Positions 29,647 through 39,044 of a stretch of 64,000 nt of DNA are shown piece by piece. Source of the stretch: Pseudoclavibacter sp. AY1H1 (GTDB taxonomy: Bacteria > Actinomycetota > Actinomycetes > Actinomycetales > Microbacteriaceae); NCBI RefSeq assembly GCF_002931055.1, contig NZ_PSXX01000006.1, forward strand, positions 62,001-126,000, given 5' to 3'. The notes below the pieces were generated by a model. It ran no database searches. It was given only the letters and a program-made list of their open reading frames with translations, and was not told where the DNA came from. The position numbers were made by a program, and so were the translations under genes. The stretch's first letter is position 1; each line of letters starts with the position of its first letter.

Positions 29647-32064
29647 CTACTCCTCGGTCTTCGCCGCGTCGGCGGTCTGGGTGTCAGCCGCGTCGGCTTG
29701 GGTGCTGTCCTCGGCGGAAGTCTGAGCGTCCGAAGGCTCGGCTCCGGGTCCGGCCACTGCTGCGAGCCGACGACGGATGGTGCGCACGAGACCCGCGATG
29801 AAGAGCACGGCCAGGCCGGCGCTCGCGACCAGGATCGCGATGCTCTCCCATTCGGCGCGCACATCCAGGCGAATCTGCTTCGTCGAGGAGAGCTGCTCGC
29901 CATCCGGGGTCATGACGTTCACGGTGACGTACGTCGGTCCGTTGGCGATCGCCTTGATGGGGATGCCGACCCGCGACATCGAGTTCGGCTCGATCGTGAG
30001 GGCGACGGCGTCGCCAGTCTCGACGGCGCCCGTCGTCGGCCTCAACTCGACGAGCACGGTGACTTTGCGGTTCTGGATCGCGTTGGACACGAAGAGCGGC
30101 AGCTCGGTGTCGCGGCCGACGATGAGCGCCTCGCTCGTGTCGCCGAGCTGGACATACGACTCCGTGAGCGTGACGTGGTTGCGGAGCCCGCTGACGGCAG
30201 TCTGCGCCTCTGCCGGTGTGGTCGCCCACCCGGTTGCGAGGGCGCCGATGCCGGCGACTCGGACCGGCTCGCTGTAGTCCTGCGGGTCCTCGAAGATCGT
30301 CGAGATGACCTGCGCACGCTCGATGGTCTGCATGACGTTCGTCATGCGGTTGAACGCGGACTCGCCGACGCTTCCGTCGATGAGGGAGGCCTCCCGCCGC
30401 CCGGTGTCGGCGTCGCTCGGGAACGTCAGCGGTGTCGCTGAAGCCCAGCTCAGCCCATCCACGAACTGCAGGGTCTGTGCGAGGCGATCGCCGTCGAACT
30501 CGTCGCGCGTCACCGTGCCGACCAGCGTGCGCGGCTCGTAGGGGAGTTCGCGCGTCACGACGGCCAGGAGCGTCGCGATGCGCGTCGCCGCCTCGTTCCA
30601 TTCCTCGTCCGTGGTGGCGTGCACGGCGTCGTCGATCGCGTCGTCGAGGGTCTTCTCGGCGATGACCGCGCTCCAGCCTGCGACCGTGGCCTGCGCGCTC
30701 TCGGTGAAGTCCGCGTCCGCGCTGACCCCCGTGTTGGAGTCGTCCAGGATGAGGGACTCGCCGCCCCAGTCGCGGAACCTGTCGAGGTCTGCCGACTGGA
30801 CGGTGCCAGCTTGCGGCCAGACGACGCCGCTCATCGTGTATGGGAAGCTGACGAGGCTCTCGGTCGTGGGCAGCGGCGGTGCGACCGGCTCAGGATCCTC
30901 TGTGGCGGTTGGCGCGGGGGACTCGGTCGTGGTCGCCTCGGGGGACGAGGACGATTCCGCGCTGCCCTCTGCGTCGGTGCCCGCCGCCTCGTCCTCGGAG
31001 GGGGTGAGCGTCCCGGTGTCGGCGCTCTCGGTCGGCGTCGGCGTCGGCGTCTGGGTTTCCGCGGGATCGGCGAAGTTCGCGGGATCGATGTCGAAGTCGA
31101 AGTTCGTGACCTCCAGCGGCTGCTGGGCCCCCCACTGCGACTGGAGGGTGAGGCTCGCGTCTGCGAAGGGAAGCTCGAACGTCTGATTGTCGATCGCCGT
31201 CAGCCGGTCCAGCCATGTGAGCGCCGATTGCGGCGCTGCAGAACCGAGCACGCGGATCGAGGCCAGGAGGCGGGGGTCGATTGCGACCGTCGAGTTCGGG
31301 CTGGCCTCGACCGCGGTGAGGATCTTCTCGAGGCGCCCGCCCGGGGCCGTCTCCTCGGCAAGCCGCGCACTGCTGAGCAGCGCCTCATCGGCATCGACGA
31401 ACAGGCCGGAGGTGATGGGAACGACGGTCGAGACGAGCGTCGGCTCAGCGGCAGCGACGCCGTTGAGCACGATCGTGGAACGCGCCTGTGCGAGCTTCGA
31501 GTCACCGCTCGTGAGGGTCGCGGCCATGGCTCGGGGACCGAAGTCGTCGGTGGCGGCGAACGGCAGCCCCTCCGCAGATACCGACACGTTCACGAGCTCG
31601 GTCTCCCCGGGCGGGACGCTCTCCGTTGCGAGGTCCGCGACTACGTCGAGCCGGTCAACCGCGGACTCGTTGCTCGAGGAGCTCCACGCATTCAACGCGA
31701 ACCTCGTGTCGATCGTCGACGAACCGACCGCGAGCTCGAGCTGGCCGGGCGCGATCTCGGCATCCGTCTTGTTCACGACGACGAGCTCCACGACGAGCGG
31801 TCCGCCTGGCTGCACGAGACCGCCGTCGGCCGGCGCGGCGAAGATCGAGACCTGCCCGTCCGGCGCGTCGGCGATGGCTCGCGGCGCGGCTGTCGAGGCG
31901 CTGACCGTGGCCGGGCTCGTCTGGTTCGTGGGTGCAGCTGACGCGCCACCGGTGACCCCGAGCGCCAGCACCGACGCCAGGAGCGTCGCAGGGACAACCC
32001 GGCGTGCACAGGCACGCAGGAACCGTGGCACAGCGGCGCGCGGTGCGTGGTCCATGACCTCCAT
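29647..32064 (-). CDS. DUF6049-type exported envelope protein
   Basis: An 805-residue protein with an N-terminal signal sequence (about 21-43, ending GGASA-AP), a very long extracytoplasmic part, and one transmembrane helix near the C-terminus (IAILVASAGLAVLFIAGLV) followed by RTIRRRL. A Thr/Pro/Glu/Ser-rich low-complexity segment lies near residues 325-390. Its place directly upstream of murJ and divergent from pcnA corresponds to Rv3909 in M. tuberculosis. The function is unknown; a role with MurJ in the envelope is inferred from conserved context. The start is uncertain: an ATG three codons later at 32055 is preceded closely by GGAGG. Confidence 0.82.
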   Translation of the reverse strand: MEVMDHAPRAAVPRFLRACARRVVPATLLASVLALGVTGGASAAPTNQTSPATVSASTAAPRAIADAPDGQVSIFAAPADGGLVQPGGPLVVELVVVNKTDAEIAPGQLELAVGSSTIDTRFALNAWSSSSNESAVDRLDVVADLATESVPPGETELVNVSVSAEGLPFAATDDFGPRAMAATLTSGDSKLAQARSTIVLNGVAAAEPTLVSTVVPITSGLFVDADEALLSSARLAEETAPGGRLEKILTAVEASPNSTVAIDPRLLASIRVLGSAAPQSALTWLDRLTAIDNQTFELPFADASLTLQSQWGAQQPLEVTNFDFDIDPANFADPAETQTPTPTPTESADTGTLTPSEDEAAGTDAEGSAESSSSPEATTTESPAPTATEDPEPVAPPLPTTESLVSFPYTMSGVVWPQAGTVQSADLDRFRDWGGESLILDDSNTGVSADADFTESAQATVAGWSAVIAEKTLDDAIDDAVHATTDEEWNEAATRIATLLAVVTRELPYEPRTLVGTVTRDEFDGDRLAQTLQFVDGLSWASATPLTFPSDADTGRREASLIDGSVGESAFNRMTNVMQTIERAQVISTIFEDPQDYSEPVRVAGIGALATGWATTPAEAQTAVSGLRNHVTLTESYVQLGDTSEALIVGRDTELPLFVSNAIQNRKVTVLVELRPTTGAVETGDAVALTIEPNSMSRVGIPIKAIANGPTYVTVNVMTPDGEQLSSTKQIRLDVRAEWESIAILVASAGLAVLFIAGLVRTIRRRLAAVAGPGAEPSDAQTSAEDSTQADAADTQTADAAKTEE

Positions 32065-32147
32065 AGTAAGGACGGACGGCGAGGTGGCGAGCTGAACGCG
32101 CCCTCAGAGGCGAGCCGACCGTCCGCCTCGCCTCGTAGAATGAGCGG

Positions 32148-33578
32148 ATGCAAAACGTGCAGTCCGCCATGGAACGCCTTCGCGGACTCGCGACCGCGTC
32201 TCCCGTCGCCGAGCTCGCCTCCGCCTTCGAGGCCGCGGGCTTCGAGCTCGCCCTGGTCGGCGGTCCGGTGCGAGATGCCTTCCTCGGGAGGGACGTCACC
32301 GACCTCGACTTCACGACGAACGCTCGGCCAGATGAGATCCTCCGCATCGTCGCCCCGATCGCGGATGCGCACTGGGACATCGGTCGCGAGTTCGGCACGA
32401 TCGGGGCACGGTTCTCCGGTGAGACCGTCGAGATCACGACCTACCGCGCCGACAGCTACGACGGGACCTCCCGGAAGCCCGTCGTGGCGTTCGGCGACAC
32501 CATCGACGGCGACCTGCATCGGCGCGACTTCACCGTCAACGCGCTTGCCCTGCAGCTCCCGGCGCTCACGCTCGTCGACCCCTCCGACGGCACGAAAGAC
32601 CTCATCGAGACGACCCTGCGCACGCCCATCGAGGCCGCAGTATCGTTCGGCGACGACCCGCTGCGGATGCTGCGGGCGGTGCGGTTCACCTCGCAGCTCG
32701 GCTTCCAGCTCGACCGCGACTCCTTCGACGCGATCGTCGAGCTGCGGCGGCGCATCCTCGACATCTCCGCGGAACGAGTGCGCGACGAGCTCGTGAAGCT
32801 GCTCAAGACGGACACGCCTCGGCCAGGCCTCGAGCTGTTCGTCGAGACGGGGCTCGCCGAGCTCGTGCTGCCGGAGCTGCCCGCGCTGCAGCTCGAACGC
32901 GACGACGCGCACCGGCACAAGGACGTCTACGAGCACTCCATCACGGTGCTCGAACAGGCCATCAGCCTCGAGCGCGAGCGCAACCCCGGAGCGGACTCGG
33001 ACCTCGTCCTGCGCCTCGCCGCGCTGCTGCACGACATCGGCAAGCCCAAGACGAGACGCTTCGGCGAGGGGCGGAAGGTCACCTTCTACAACCACGACGT
33101 CGTCGGCGCGAAGCTCGCGCGCAAGCGCCTCACGTCACTGCGGTTCGATAACGACACCATCAAGTCGGTGGCGCGCCTCGTCGAACTCCACATGCGGGTC
33201 TTCAACTACGAGGGCGCGGGCTGGACCGACTCGGCGGTGCGACGATTCGCGCGAGACGCCGGACCAGAGCTGCAGCGGCTCCTCATCCTCATCCGCGCCG
33301 ACATCACGACACGCAACCAGCGGAAGTCCGATCGGCTCCTCTTCGCGATCGACGACCTCGAGCGGCGCATCCTGGAACTGCAGGAGAAGGAGGAGCTCGA
33401 CTCCGTGCGCCCCAGTCTCGATGGGGAGCAGATCATGGCGATCCTCGACATCGCCCCCGGCCCGCTCGTCGGCAAGGCATACAAGCACCTGCTCGAGGTG
33501 CGCCTCGACGAGGGCCCGCTCGAGCACGACGACGCGAAGCAGCGACTGCTCGACTGGTGGGAGCAGAACCGGCCGTAG
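32148..33578 (+). CDS. pcnA: CCA-adding tRNA nucleotidyltransferase
   Basis: A class II nucleotidyltransferase with a C-terminal HD domain, 476 residues, completing the CCA end of tRNA. The nucleotidyltransferase signature LVGGPVRDAFLGR (37-48) is followed by the two metal-binding Asp residues in TDLDF (51-55). The RRDFTVNAL and DPLRMLRA segments are conserved. The HD motif is in LLHDIGKPKTRRF. It is transcribed divergently from DUF6049-murJ. The M. tuberculosis mutT4 gene, which lies next to pcnA there, is absent here. Confidence 0.95.
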   Translation: MQNVQSAMERLRGLATASPVAELASAFEAAGFELALVGGPVRDAFLGRDVTDLDFTTNARPDEILRIVAPIADAHWDIGREFGTIGARFSGETVEITTYRADSYDGTSRKPVVAFGDTIDGDLHRRDFTVNALALQLPALTLVDPSDGTKDLIETTLRTPIEAAVSFGDDPLRMLRAVRFTSQLGFQLDRDSFDAIVELRRRILDISAERVRDELVKLLKTDTPRPGLELFVETGLAELVLPELPALQLERDDAHRHKDVYEHSITVLEQAISLERERNPGADSDLVLRLAALLHDIGKPKTRRFGEGRKVTFYNHDVVGAKLARKRLTSLRFDNDTIKSVARLVELHMRVFNYEGAGWTDSAVRRFARDAGPELQRLLILIRADITTRNQRKSDRLLFAIDDLERRILELQEKEELDSVRPSLDGEQIMAILDIAPGPLVGKAYKHLLEVRLDEGPLEHDDAKQRLLDWWEQNRP

Positions 33579-33660
33579 CGGCACCGCTCCGAAGCGGCAC
33601 CAGTCCGAGGCGGCACCGGTCCGTCGTGGCGCCGTTGAGGCGCGTGATGACTTTCGGTGA

Positions 33661-33686
33661 CGGTGATGGGTTCTTTCCCATCACCG
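33661..33686. terminator. Hairpin downstream of pcnA
   Basis: A perfect 10-bp stem, CGGTGATGGG/CCCATCACCG, with a TTCTTT loop lies about 80 bp after pcnA. A third copy of the arm, AACCCATCAC, follows at about 33696 and could form an alternative pairing. Confidence 0.5.
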
Positions 33687-33788
33687 GTCGTGAAAACCCA
33701 TCACGGACGGTGCACGTTTGGATGCACGGGCAGGGGATTCAGCGCGGCTGGTCTGCCAAGCGAACTCTGGTCTGTCGAAGCAACGCAG

Positions 33789-33816
33789 AACGGCCCCCTC
33801 CGAAGAGGGGGCCGTT
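33789..33816. terminator. Strong hairpin between pcnA and the Tyr/Gly-rich gene
   Basis: A perfect 12-bp stem, AACGGCCCCCTC/GAGGGGGCCGTT, with a CGAA tetraloop, 20 bp from the stop of the minus-strand gene. It is the likely terminator of that gene and could serve both directions. Confidence 0.75.
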
Positions 33817-33835
33817 CGTGTCGATGCGACTGGAG

Positions 33836-35275
33836 CTACTCGGCGAGCGCGTACTGCGAGAGGTTCGAGTCGTAGCAGGAGACGTAGCTTGAGCTACTCG
33901 CCTCCACGATCACGGTTCCATTGACCGTCAGGGTGCAGGAGAGCTCTGACTGGTCGTTGTAGTCGCTGTGGCTCGCGGAAACAGATGCGAGGGTGCTGTC
34001 GTATCCGTACGAAGCCTCGTACTTCATCGTGGTGGTCTCCGACCACGGCACTGCTGTCGCAAGCGCCTCCGTGTCGACCTGGACACGGTCCGAGCCAGCC
34101 AGGCCGTTCTCGTAGCTGTACGTGATGTCGACCGGGGAGGTGCCCGTGCTGGTGATGGTCAGTTCGATCTCCAGCTCGCCGGATGACTCGTCAGAGAGCT
34201 CATCGATCTGTGTCGTGGCCTCGTCGGAGATGTCCTGCGCAACCCCGGCGCTCGTGGCCAGGGTGATCGCCCAGCCGCCGAGCAGCGCGATGCCGCCAAG
34301 CGCTACGCCGATGATTGCGAAGAGCTTCTTCGCGTTGAAGCGCTTGACGACGAGGCCGGCGATGCCCAGGCCGATCGCGGCGAGCGCGAACACGATCGCC
34401 AAGAAGTACCCGGCGAAGGGAATGAGGCAGATCAAGAGAGCCAAGGCACCCGCGATCGTTGCGATCAGGCCGAGAACGTTGAAGCCGCCCTTGCCCTGCG
34501 GGGCGTAGTTGCCATACTGCTGCTGCTGGCCTCCGCCAGCACCGCCGGCTGCTCCGTAGGCAGGAGCCGCTCCGTAGGCGCCGGGAGCTGCGTTCGGGTC
34601 CTGGGACTGGGCGCCGTAGGCGTTGCCCTGTCCGGACGTGCCGTACGCGTCGGGTGCCGGAGCCGAGCCGTACGCGTTGTTCTGCGCTGATGCCCCGTAC
34701 GCGTCGGGTGCGGGTGCTGACCCGTAGGACCCGGGTGCGCTGTCGTTCCCGTAGCCGTTTCCGGCCGAGTAGTCGGGAGTGCTGCCGTAGCTCGGAGCCG
34801 AGTAGTCGCTTCCGGATGCGGAGGGTGCCGTGTACGAGGTGTCCCCCGTGTACGAGCCAGCGCTCGGCGACGAGTACGAGTTGTCGCTCGACGCCCCGTA
34901 GCTGGAGTTGTCGCTCGACGAACCGTAGTTGGGGGTCGAGTAGCCCGAGTTCGACGATGCGCTCGGCACGCTCGAACCGGTCGAACCGGAGTAGGACGAC
35001 TGCCCGCCCTGGTAGCCGGATGCGGAGCCCGGGGCCTCGTAGGAGCCGCCAGGCGCCGTGTAGTTGCCCGGGGCCTGGTAGTTGTCGCCGCTCGAGCCGT
35101 AGCTGCTGCCGACGCCGTAGCCGTTGCTCGAGCCCTGCTCGGCTGCGCCGGGCTGGTCGCCGAACGCCGCCTGAGGAGCCTGCGACGCCGCAGCGTCGCC
35201 TTCCTGCGGTGCTGAGTTCTGTGGCACTGGGGCGTTCGGGTCGCGTTCGCCCGCGCCGCCTGTTGGATCGCTCAT
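33836..35275 (-). CDS. Membrane protein with Tyr/Gly/Ser-rich disordered N-terminus and MmpS-like C-terminus
   Basis: 479 residues in three parts. Residues 1-255 are low-complexity, rich in Ser, Gly, Tyr, Ala and Asn with regularly spaced tyrosines (SYGSS, NYGSS, DAYG), including a 12-residue repeat AYGSAPAPDAYG. Residues about 265-345 form two or three hydrophobic helices of a DUF4190-like kind. Residues about 360-479 are predicted exported and resemble the MmpS fold (LEIELTITSTGTSPVDITY), with two cysteines that could pair. The ATG has AGGGGAA upstream. The function is unknown. Gly/Tyr-rich N-termini occur in other actinobacterial membrane proteins, but this one is unusually long. Confidence 0.85.
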   Translation of the reverse strand: MSDPTGGAGERDPNAPVPQNSAPQEGDAAASQAPQAAFGDQPGAAEQGSSNGYGVGSSYGSSGDNYQAPGNYTAPGGSYEAPGSASGYQGGQSSYSGSTGSSVPSASSNSGYSTPNYGSSSDNSSYGASSDNSYSSPSAGSYTGDTSYTAPSASGSDYSAPSYGSTPDYSAGNGYGNDSAPGSYGSAPAPDAYGASAQNNAYGSAPAPDAYGTSGQGNAYGAQSQDPNAAPGAYGAAPAYGAAGGAGGGQQQQYGNYAPQGKGGFNVLGLIATIAGALALLICLIPFAGYFLAIVFALAAIGLGIAGLVVKRFNAKKLFAIIGVALGGIALLGGWAITLATSAGVAQDISDEATTQIDELSDESSGELEIELTITSTGTSPVDITYSYENGLAGSDRVQVDTEALATAVPWSETTTMKYEASYGYDSTLASVSASHSDYNDQSELSCTLTVNGTVIVEASSSSYVSCYDSNLSQYALAE

Positions 35276-35457
35276 GATTCCCCTAGGTAGTGGTGCGTTT
35301 CAGCGGACCACGGGGGCCGCCGGTTGTGCTGGAAAGAGCATATTCGTTCGCGAGTCGGGGAGTTCTTCCAATTGACTGGCATTTAGGAGCCGGAAGCGAC
35401 TATGCTTGCCAGGTTGTCTGAGCGATCAACTGCCCAGGCACGCGCAATAACCCTCCT

Positions 35458-35476
35458 GCTGCAGATCGTCTGCAGC
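35458..35476 (+). promoter_or_regulatory. Hairpin in the rpsF leader
   Basis: A perfect 8-bp stem, GCTGCAGA/TCTGCAGC, with a TCG loop lies 12 nt before the rpsF ribosome binding site. It is followed by GCCGTTC. It may be part of an S6:S18 autoregulatory leader, known for this operon in other bacteria; that match is not established. Confidence 0.35.
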
Positions 35477-35505
35477 CGTTCTAGACCGAAGGAGGTGGGT
35501 TTATC

Positions 35506-35892
35506 GTGCATCAGTATGAGTTGATGGTGATCCTCGATCCAGAGATCGACGAGCGCACCGTAGCTCCGAGCCTCGATAAGTTCCTCAACGTCATTCGCAA
35601 TGACGGTGGAACCATCGAGAAGACCGACATCTGGGGCCGTCGTCGCCTCGCCTACGAGATCAACAAGAAGAGCGAAGGCATCTACGCCGTCGTTGACTTC
35701 ACGTCGACCTCGGCAACGGCGAACGAGCTCGACCGCCAGCTGAACCTGTCCGAAGCTGTCATGCGCACCAAGGTGCTCCGCGCAGAAGAGGCCATCGCTC
35801 GCGTCGCCTCCGAGGCGAAGCGCGACGAGGCTCGCAAGGCTGCCAAGGCCGCTGCTATTGCAGCGAAGCCCGCGGCGACCACCGAGGCCTAG
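35506..35892 (+). CDS. rpsF: 30S ribosomal protein bS6
   Basis: A 128-residue small-subunit protein that pairs with bS18. The start is GTG at 35506 ([18 protein letters not shown]), with an excellent AAGGAGGTG at 35489-35497. The conserved core [20 protein letters not shown] is present. The C-terminus is extended by an Ala/Lys-rich tail of about 25 residues. First gene of rpsF-ssb-rpsR-rplI. Confidence 0.98.
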   Translation: MHQYELMVILDPEIDERTVAPSLDKFLNVIRNDGGTIEKTDIWGRRRLAYEINKKSEGIYAVVDFTSTSATANELDRQLNLSEAVMRTKVLRAEEAIARVASEAKRDEARKAAKAAAIAAKPAATTEA

Positions 35893-35894
35893 TC

Positions 35895-36491
35895 ATGGCT
35901 GGCGACACGATCATCACCGTGGTGGGCAACCTCACGGCTGACCCCGAACTGCGGTACACGCAGAACGGGCTCGCAGTCGCGAACTTCACCATCGCATCCA
36001 CCCCCCGCGTGTTCGACCGTCAGGCGAACGAGTGGAAGGACGGCGAGGCACTCTTCCTTCGGGCGAGCGTCTGGCGTGAGTTTGCGGAGCATGTCGCCTC
36101 GAGCCTCTCAAAGGGCTCGCGAGTCATCGCGCAGGGTCGCCTCAAGCAGCGCTCCTACGAGACGAAGGAAGGCGAGAAGCGCACTTCCATCGAGCTCGAG
36201 ATCGAGGAGATCGGTCCTAGCCTCCGCTACGCCACTGCGCAGCTCACCCGCACGTCCTCCGGCGGCGCCGGCGGACAGCAGGGTGGCGGCCAGGGTGGCT
36301 TCGGCGGTGGCCAGCAGCGTTCCTTCGGTGGCAACGGCGGCGGCAACAGCAACGGCAACGCGTCAGGTGGACGTCAGTCCGCCCCGGCGGACGAGCCATG
36401 GGGCCAGCCTGCTGGCCAGCCCCGCGACAACGGCGCATCCGGCTGGGCGACGCCCGGCGCATCGAACGATTTTGACGAGCCCCCCTTCTAA
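35895..36491 (+). CDS. ssb: Single-stranded DNA-binding protein
   Basis: A 198-residue SSB that coats single-stranded DNA at forks and recruits partners through its C-terminal tip. The OB fold (about 1-115) starts [20 protein letters not shown] Gly/Gln/Asn-rich flexible linker follows. The tail ends DFDEPPF, the acidic interaction tip. The gene starts 2 nt after the rpsF stop. Confidence 0.97.
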   Translation: MAGDTIITVVGNLTADPELRYTQNGLAVANFTIASTPRVFDRQANEWKDGEALFLRASVWREFAEHVASSLSKGSRVIAQGRLKQRSYETKEGEKRTSIELEIEEIGPSLRYATAQLTRTSSGGAGGQQGGGQGGFGGGQQRSFGGNGGGNSNGNASGGRQSAPADEPWGQPAGQPRDNGASGWATPGASNDFDEPPF

Positions 36492-36529
36492 AGGGCGCTC
36501 GCAAACACACTCAACGAAAGAAGATCCCA

Positions 36530-36790
36530 ATGGCTGGAAAGTCAAGCGGCGACCGCCGCAAGGGTGTACGCGGGAAGGGCGGCAAGCCCGCTGCTCCCGC
36601 GAAGCAGATCCGGGTCGGAGTCATCGACTACAAGGATGTCAACACCCTCCGCAAGTTCATCTCGGAGCGCGGAAAGATTCGCGCTCGTCGCATCACCGGC
36701 GTCTCCGTCCAGGAGCAGCGCCTCATCGCACGTGCAGTCAAGAACGCACGTGAAATGGCGCTCCTGCCCTACGCCGGCTCTGGCCGCTAA
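36530..36790 (+). CDS. rpsR: 30S ribosomal protein bS18
   Basis: An 86-residue basic protein of the small-subunit platform and binding partner of bS6. The core [19 protein letters not shown] is conserved. It contains no cysteine, so it is a zinc-independent form. It lies between ssb and rplI, as is usual. Confidence 0.97.
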   Translation: MAGKSSGDRRKGVRGKGGKPAAPAKQIRVGVIDYKDVNTLRKFISERGKIRARRITGVSVQEQRLIARAVKNAREMALLPYAGSGR

Positions 36791-36802
36791 GGAGTAGTCG
36801 AC

Positions 36803-37255
36803 ATGGCAAAGGTAATTCTTACGCACGAGGTCTCCGGCCTCGGTGCAGCCGGTGACGTCATCGAGGTCAAGAGCGGGTACGCCCGCAACTACCTCGTCCC
36901 CAAGGGCTACGCAGTCAGCTGGTCCCGTGGCAGCGAGAAGCAGGTCGAGCAGATTCGTTCCGCTCGTGCCGCACGCGAACTCGCAACCCTCGAAGAGGCG
37001 AAGGCGCTCAAGGACAAGATCGAGTCCGCCATCGTCAAGCTTCACGTGAAGTCGGGCGCCGAAGGCCGCCTCTTCGGTTCCGTTCGCGGTGCCGACGTCG
37101 CGACCGCCGTCGAAGAAGCTGGCCTCGGCCAGATCGACAAGCGCAAGGTCGAGTTCCCGAACCCGATCAAGTACACGGGCAACCACGAGGCGACTGTTCG
37201 CCTCCGTGACGACCTCGTTGCGACCGTCAAGCTCCAGGTCATCGCCCAGCGATAG
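36803..37255 (+). CDS. rplI: 50S ribosomal protein bL9
   Basis: A 150-residue two-domain ribosomal protein. The N-terminal signature [20 protein letters not shown] and the [11 protein letters not shown] loop are followed by a connecting helix and the C-terminal RNA-binding domain ([13 protein letters not shown]). Last gene of the rpsF operon. Confidence 0.97.
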   Translation: MAKVILTHEVSGLGAAGDVIEVKSGYARNYLVPKGYAVSWSRGSEKQVEQIRSARAARELATLEEAKALKDKIESAIVKLHVKSGAEGRLFGSVRGADVATAVEEAGLGQIDKRKVEFPNPIKYTGNHEATVRLRDDLVATVKLQVIAQR

Positions 37256-37307
37256 CCAGTAGCCGCCTCGGCGCTCGAGCAGCACCTCGGTAGCTGATCG
37301 ACAGAGC

Positions 37308-37339
37308 ACGGCCCCGGACATCTCGATGTCCGGGGCCGT
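37308..37339 (+). terminator. Terminator of the rpsF-rplI operon
   Basis: A perfect 15-bp stem (arms 37308-37322 and 37325-37339, GC-rich, beginning ACGGCCCCGGAC) lies about 50 bp after rplI and is followed by TCCTGTCC. Confidence 0.8.
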
Positions 37340-37475
37340 TCCTGTCCCGCGTCGGGCCCCAAGGTCGCACCCCACGGCCTGCTCGCACCAGTCTGGGGTG
37401 GATGCGCGAGCGGACGCTATAAGGTCAGCGGAGTCCAGCATCCAGCTCGTTCCCTTTCCTGATTGACACACGAAC

Positions 37476-39044
37476 ATGTCGAACCAAACGCACCGACCGG
37501 CAGCAGAGCACGAGCCGCGCCGGTTTCCGGTGACGGTGAGCCCGACGGTCCTCGGTTTCATCGGGTCGCTGTTCATCCTCGTCGGATCGTTCGGCGCTGG
37601 CTGGATCGGCGACGGCCTCGGTATCCGCGAGTGGTTCCCCATTGCCTTCTTCCGCAGCTCGCCAGACCTGACTCGTCTCTGCACGATGCTGCTCATCGTC
37701 GGCGGCTTCCTGCTCCTCATCGCCTGGATCCGCTTCCGGCCGAGCATTCGCGACGACGACGCCTCGCTGCGACGCGTGATCAGGACGGCGGTCATCTGGG
37801 CCCTGCCGCTGCTGATCTGCATCCCCGTCTTCAGTCGGGACATGTTCTCGTACGTCGCGGTCGGACGCCTCATGGCGGCGGGGATCGACCCGTACCAGCA
37901 TGGCGTCAACGAGATCGCCGGCTGGTACTCGCTCGGCGTCGATCCCTTCTGGTCCAGCACGGAGTCGCCCTACGGTCCGCTGTTCCTCGGCGTCGCGGCC
38001 GTCTTCTCCTGGCTCGGGGCAGAGATCCCCGAGTACGCCCTGTTCCTGAATCGCGTCGCCGCAACCGCGGGCGCCGTGCTCATGGTGGTGGCCTTCCTGA
38101 AGATCGCCGCACTTCGCGGGCGCAACCGCGCTTTCGTCGCCTGGATGATCGCAGCGAACCCCCTCACGCTCCTCCTGTTCATCGCCTCAGGGCACAACGA
38201 CGGCCTCATGCTCGCCGGTATGGGGTTCGGCCTGCTCGCGGCGCTCAAGGGGCATCGTGTCCTCGGAGTGGTCTGGATCGCGCTCGCTGTGGCGATCAAG
38301 CCGATCGCGCTCATCGCCCTCCCCATCGTGGCGCTCATCGGCAGGCCCAGTTCACTCCCCGTGTGGGACAGGGTGAAGAGCTGGACACTGCACGGCGCCA
38401 TCGCCATCGGACTTGTTGGTGCCATCGGCCTCGTGCTGGGGTTGGGATTCGGCTGGGTGACGGCCCTCACCGTGCCGGGGGCGATCCAGCACTGGTACTC
38501 CCCGTTGACGCTCATGGTCGGCACCGTGCGCGGCCTCGCGGAGCTCGTGACCCTCGACCCGTTCGTCTTCGAGGTCATCCTCAAGATCATCGCCTTCTCG
38601 ATCGCCGGTCTCGTCGCCGCGTGGGTCGTCCTCACGAAGCGGCCCATCGACCCGCTGCTGCGCCTCGTGCTGTGCACGGCGGTCATCGTCGCCGCATCCA
38701 CTGCCATCCACCCCTGGTACGTCATGTGGATACTTCCGTTCGCGGCCGTCGCGGGTCCGTGGAGGAAGGGGCAGGAGCACCTCGCGATGCTGGTGACCAT
38801 CTTCTTCACGACCGTGACGCTCGCTGAGCCCACCGACTCGTTCTTCGAGGGGCCGTACACGCGCCTCGCGGTGGCCAGCATCACGGTGCTGTTCGCGCTG
38901 TCGGTGCTCGTCTGGTGGTGGCGGTCGAGCAACGTGTCGGGGCGGGCGGTGGTCATCGCCGTTCCATACGGGCAGGTGCTCGTCGATCGCTGGAGCGCGA
39001 GACGGCAGCGCAAGCTGAGGGAGCGCGCTCACACGCAGCGCTGA
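37476..39044 (+). CDS. Polyprenol phosphomannose-dependent alpha-1,6-mannosyltransferase (MptB-like)
   Basis: A GT-C type multi-pass glycosyltransferase of 522 residues. MptB and related enzymes use decaprenyl-phosphomannose to extend the mannan of lipoglycans such as lipomannan outside the membrane. About 12 hydrophobic helices are visible. The first extracytoplasmic loop carries the family segment FSRDMFSYVAVGRLMAAGID with PYQHG, including the acidic pair expected of GT-C enzymes, and SPYGPLF follows. IHPWYVMW near residue 410 is also characteristic. The C-terminal tail is Arg-rich. The exact sugar acceptor is not known. Confidence 0.85.
   Translation: MSNQTHRPAAEHEPRRFPVTVSPTVLGFIGSLFILVGSFGAGWIGDGLGIREWFPIAFFRSSPDLTRLCTMLLIVGGFLLLIAWIRFRPSIRDDDASLRRVIRTAVIWALPLLICIPVFSRDMFSYVAVGRLMAAGIDPYQHGVNEIAGWYSLGVDPFWSSTESPYGPLFLGVAAVFSWLGAEIPEYALFLNRVAATAGAVLMVVAFLKIAALRGRNRAFVAWMIAANPLTLLLFIASGHNDGLMLAGMGFGLLAALKGHRVLGVVWIALAVAIKPIALIALPIVALIGRPSSLPVWDRVKSWTLHGAIAIGLVGAIGLVLGLGFGWVTALTVPGAIQHWYSPLTLMVGTVRGLAELVTLDPFVFEVILKIIAFSIAGLVAAWVVLTKRPIDPLLRLVLCTAVIVAASTAIHPWYVMWILPFAAVAGPWRKGQEHLAMLVTIFFTTVTLAEPTDSFFEGPYTRLAVASITVLFALSVLVWWWRSSNVSGRAVVIAVPYGQVLVDRWSARRQRKLRERAHTQR

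Noticed and set aside
35372-35406. TTGACT and TATGCT as the rpsF promoter
   Set aside because: The spacer is 23 nt, too long for a housekeeping promoter.
37021-37060. TTCACGTGAA in rplI considered as a parS site
   Set aside because: The arms do not extend to GTTTC/GAAAC, and the codons are those expected for the protein.
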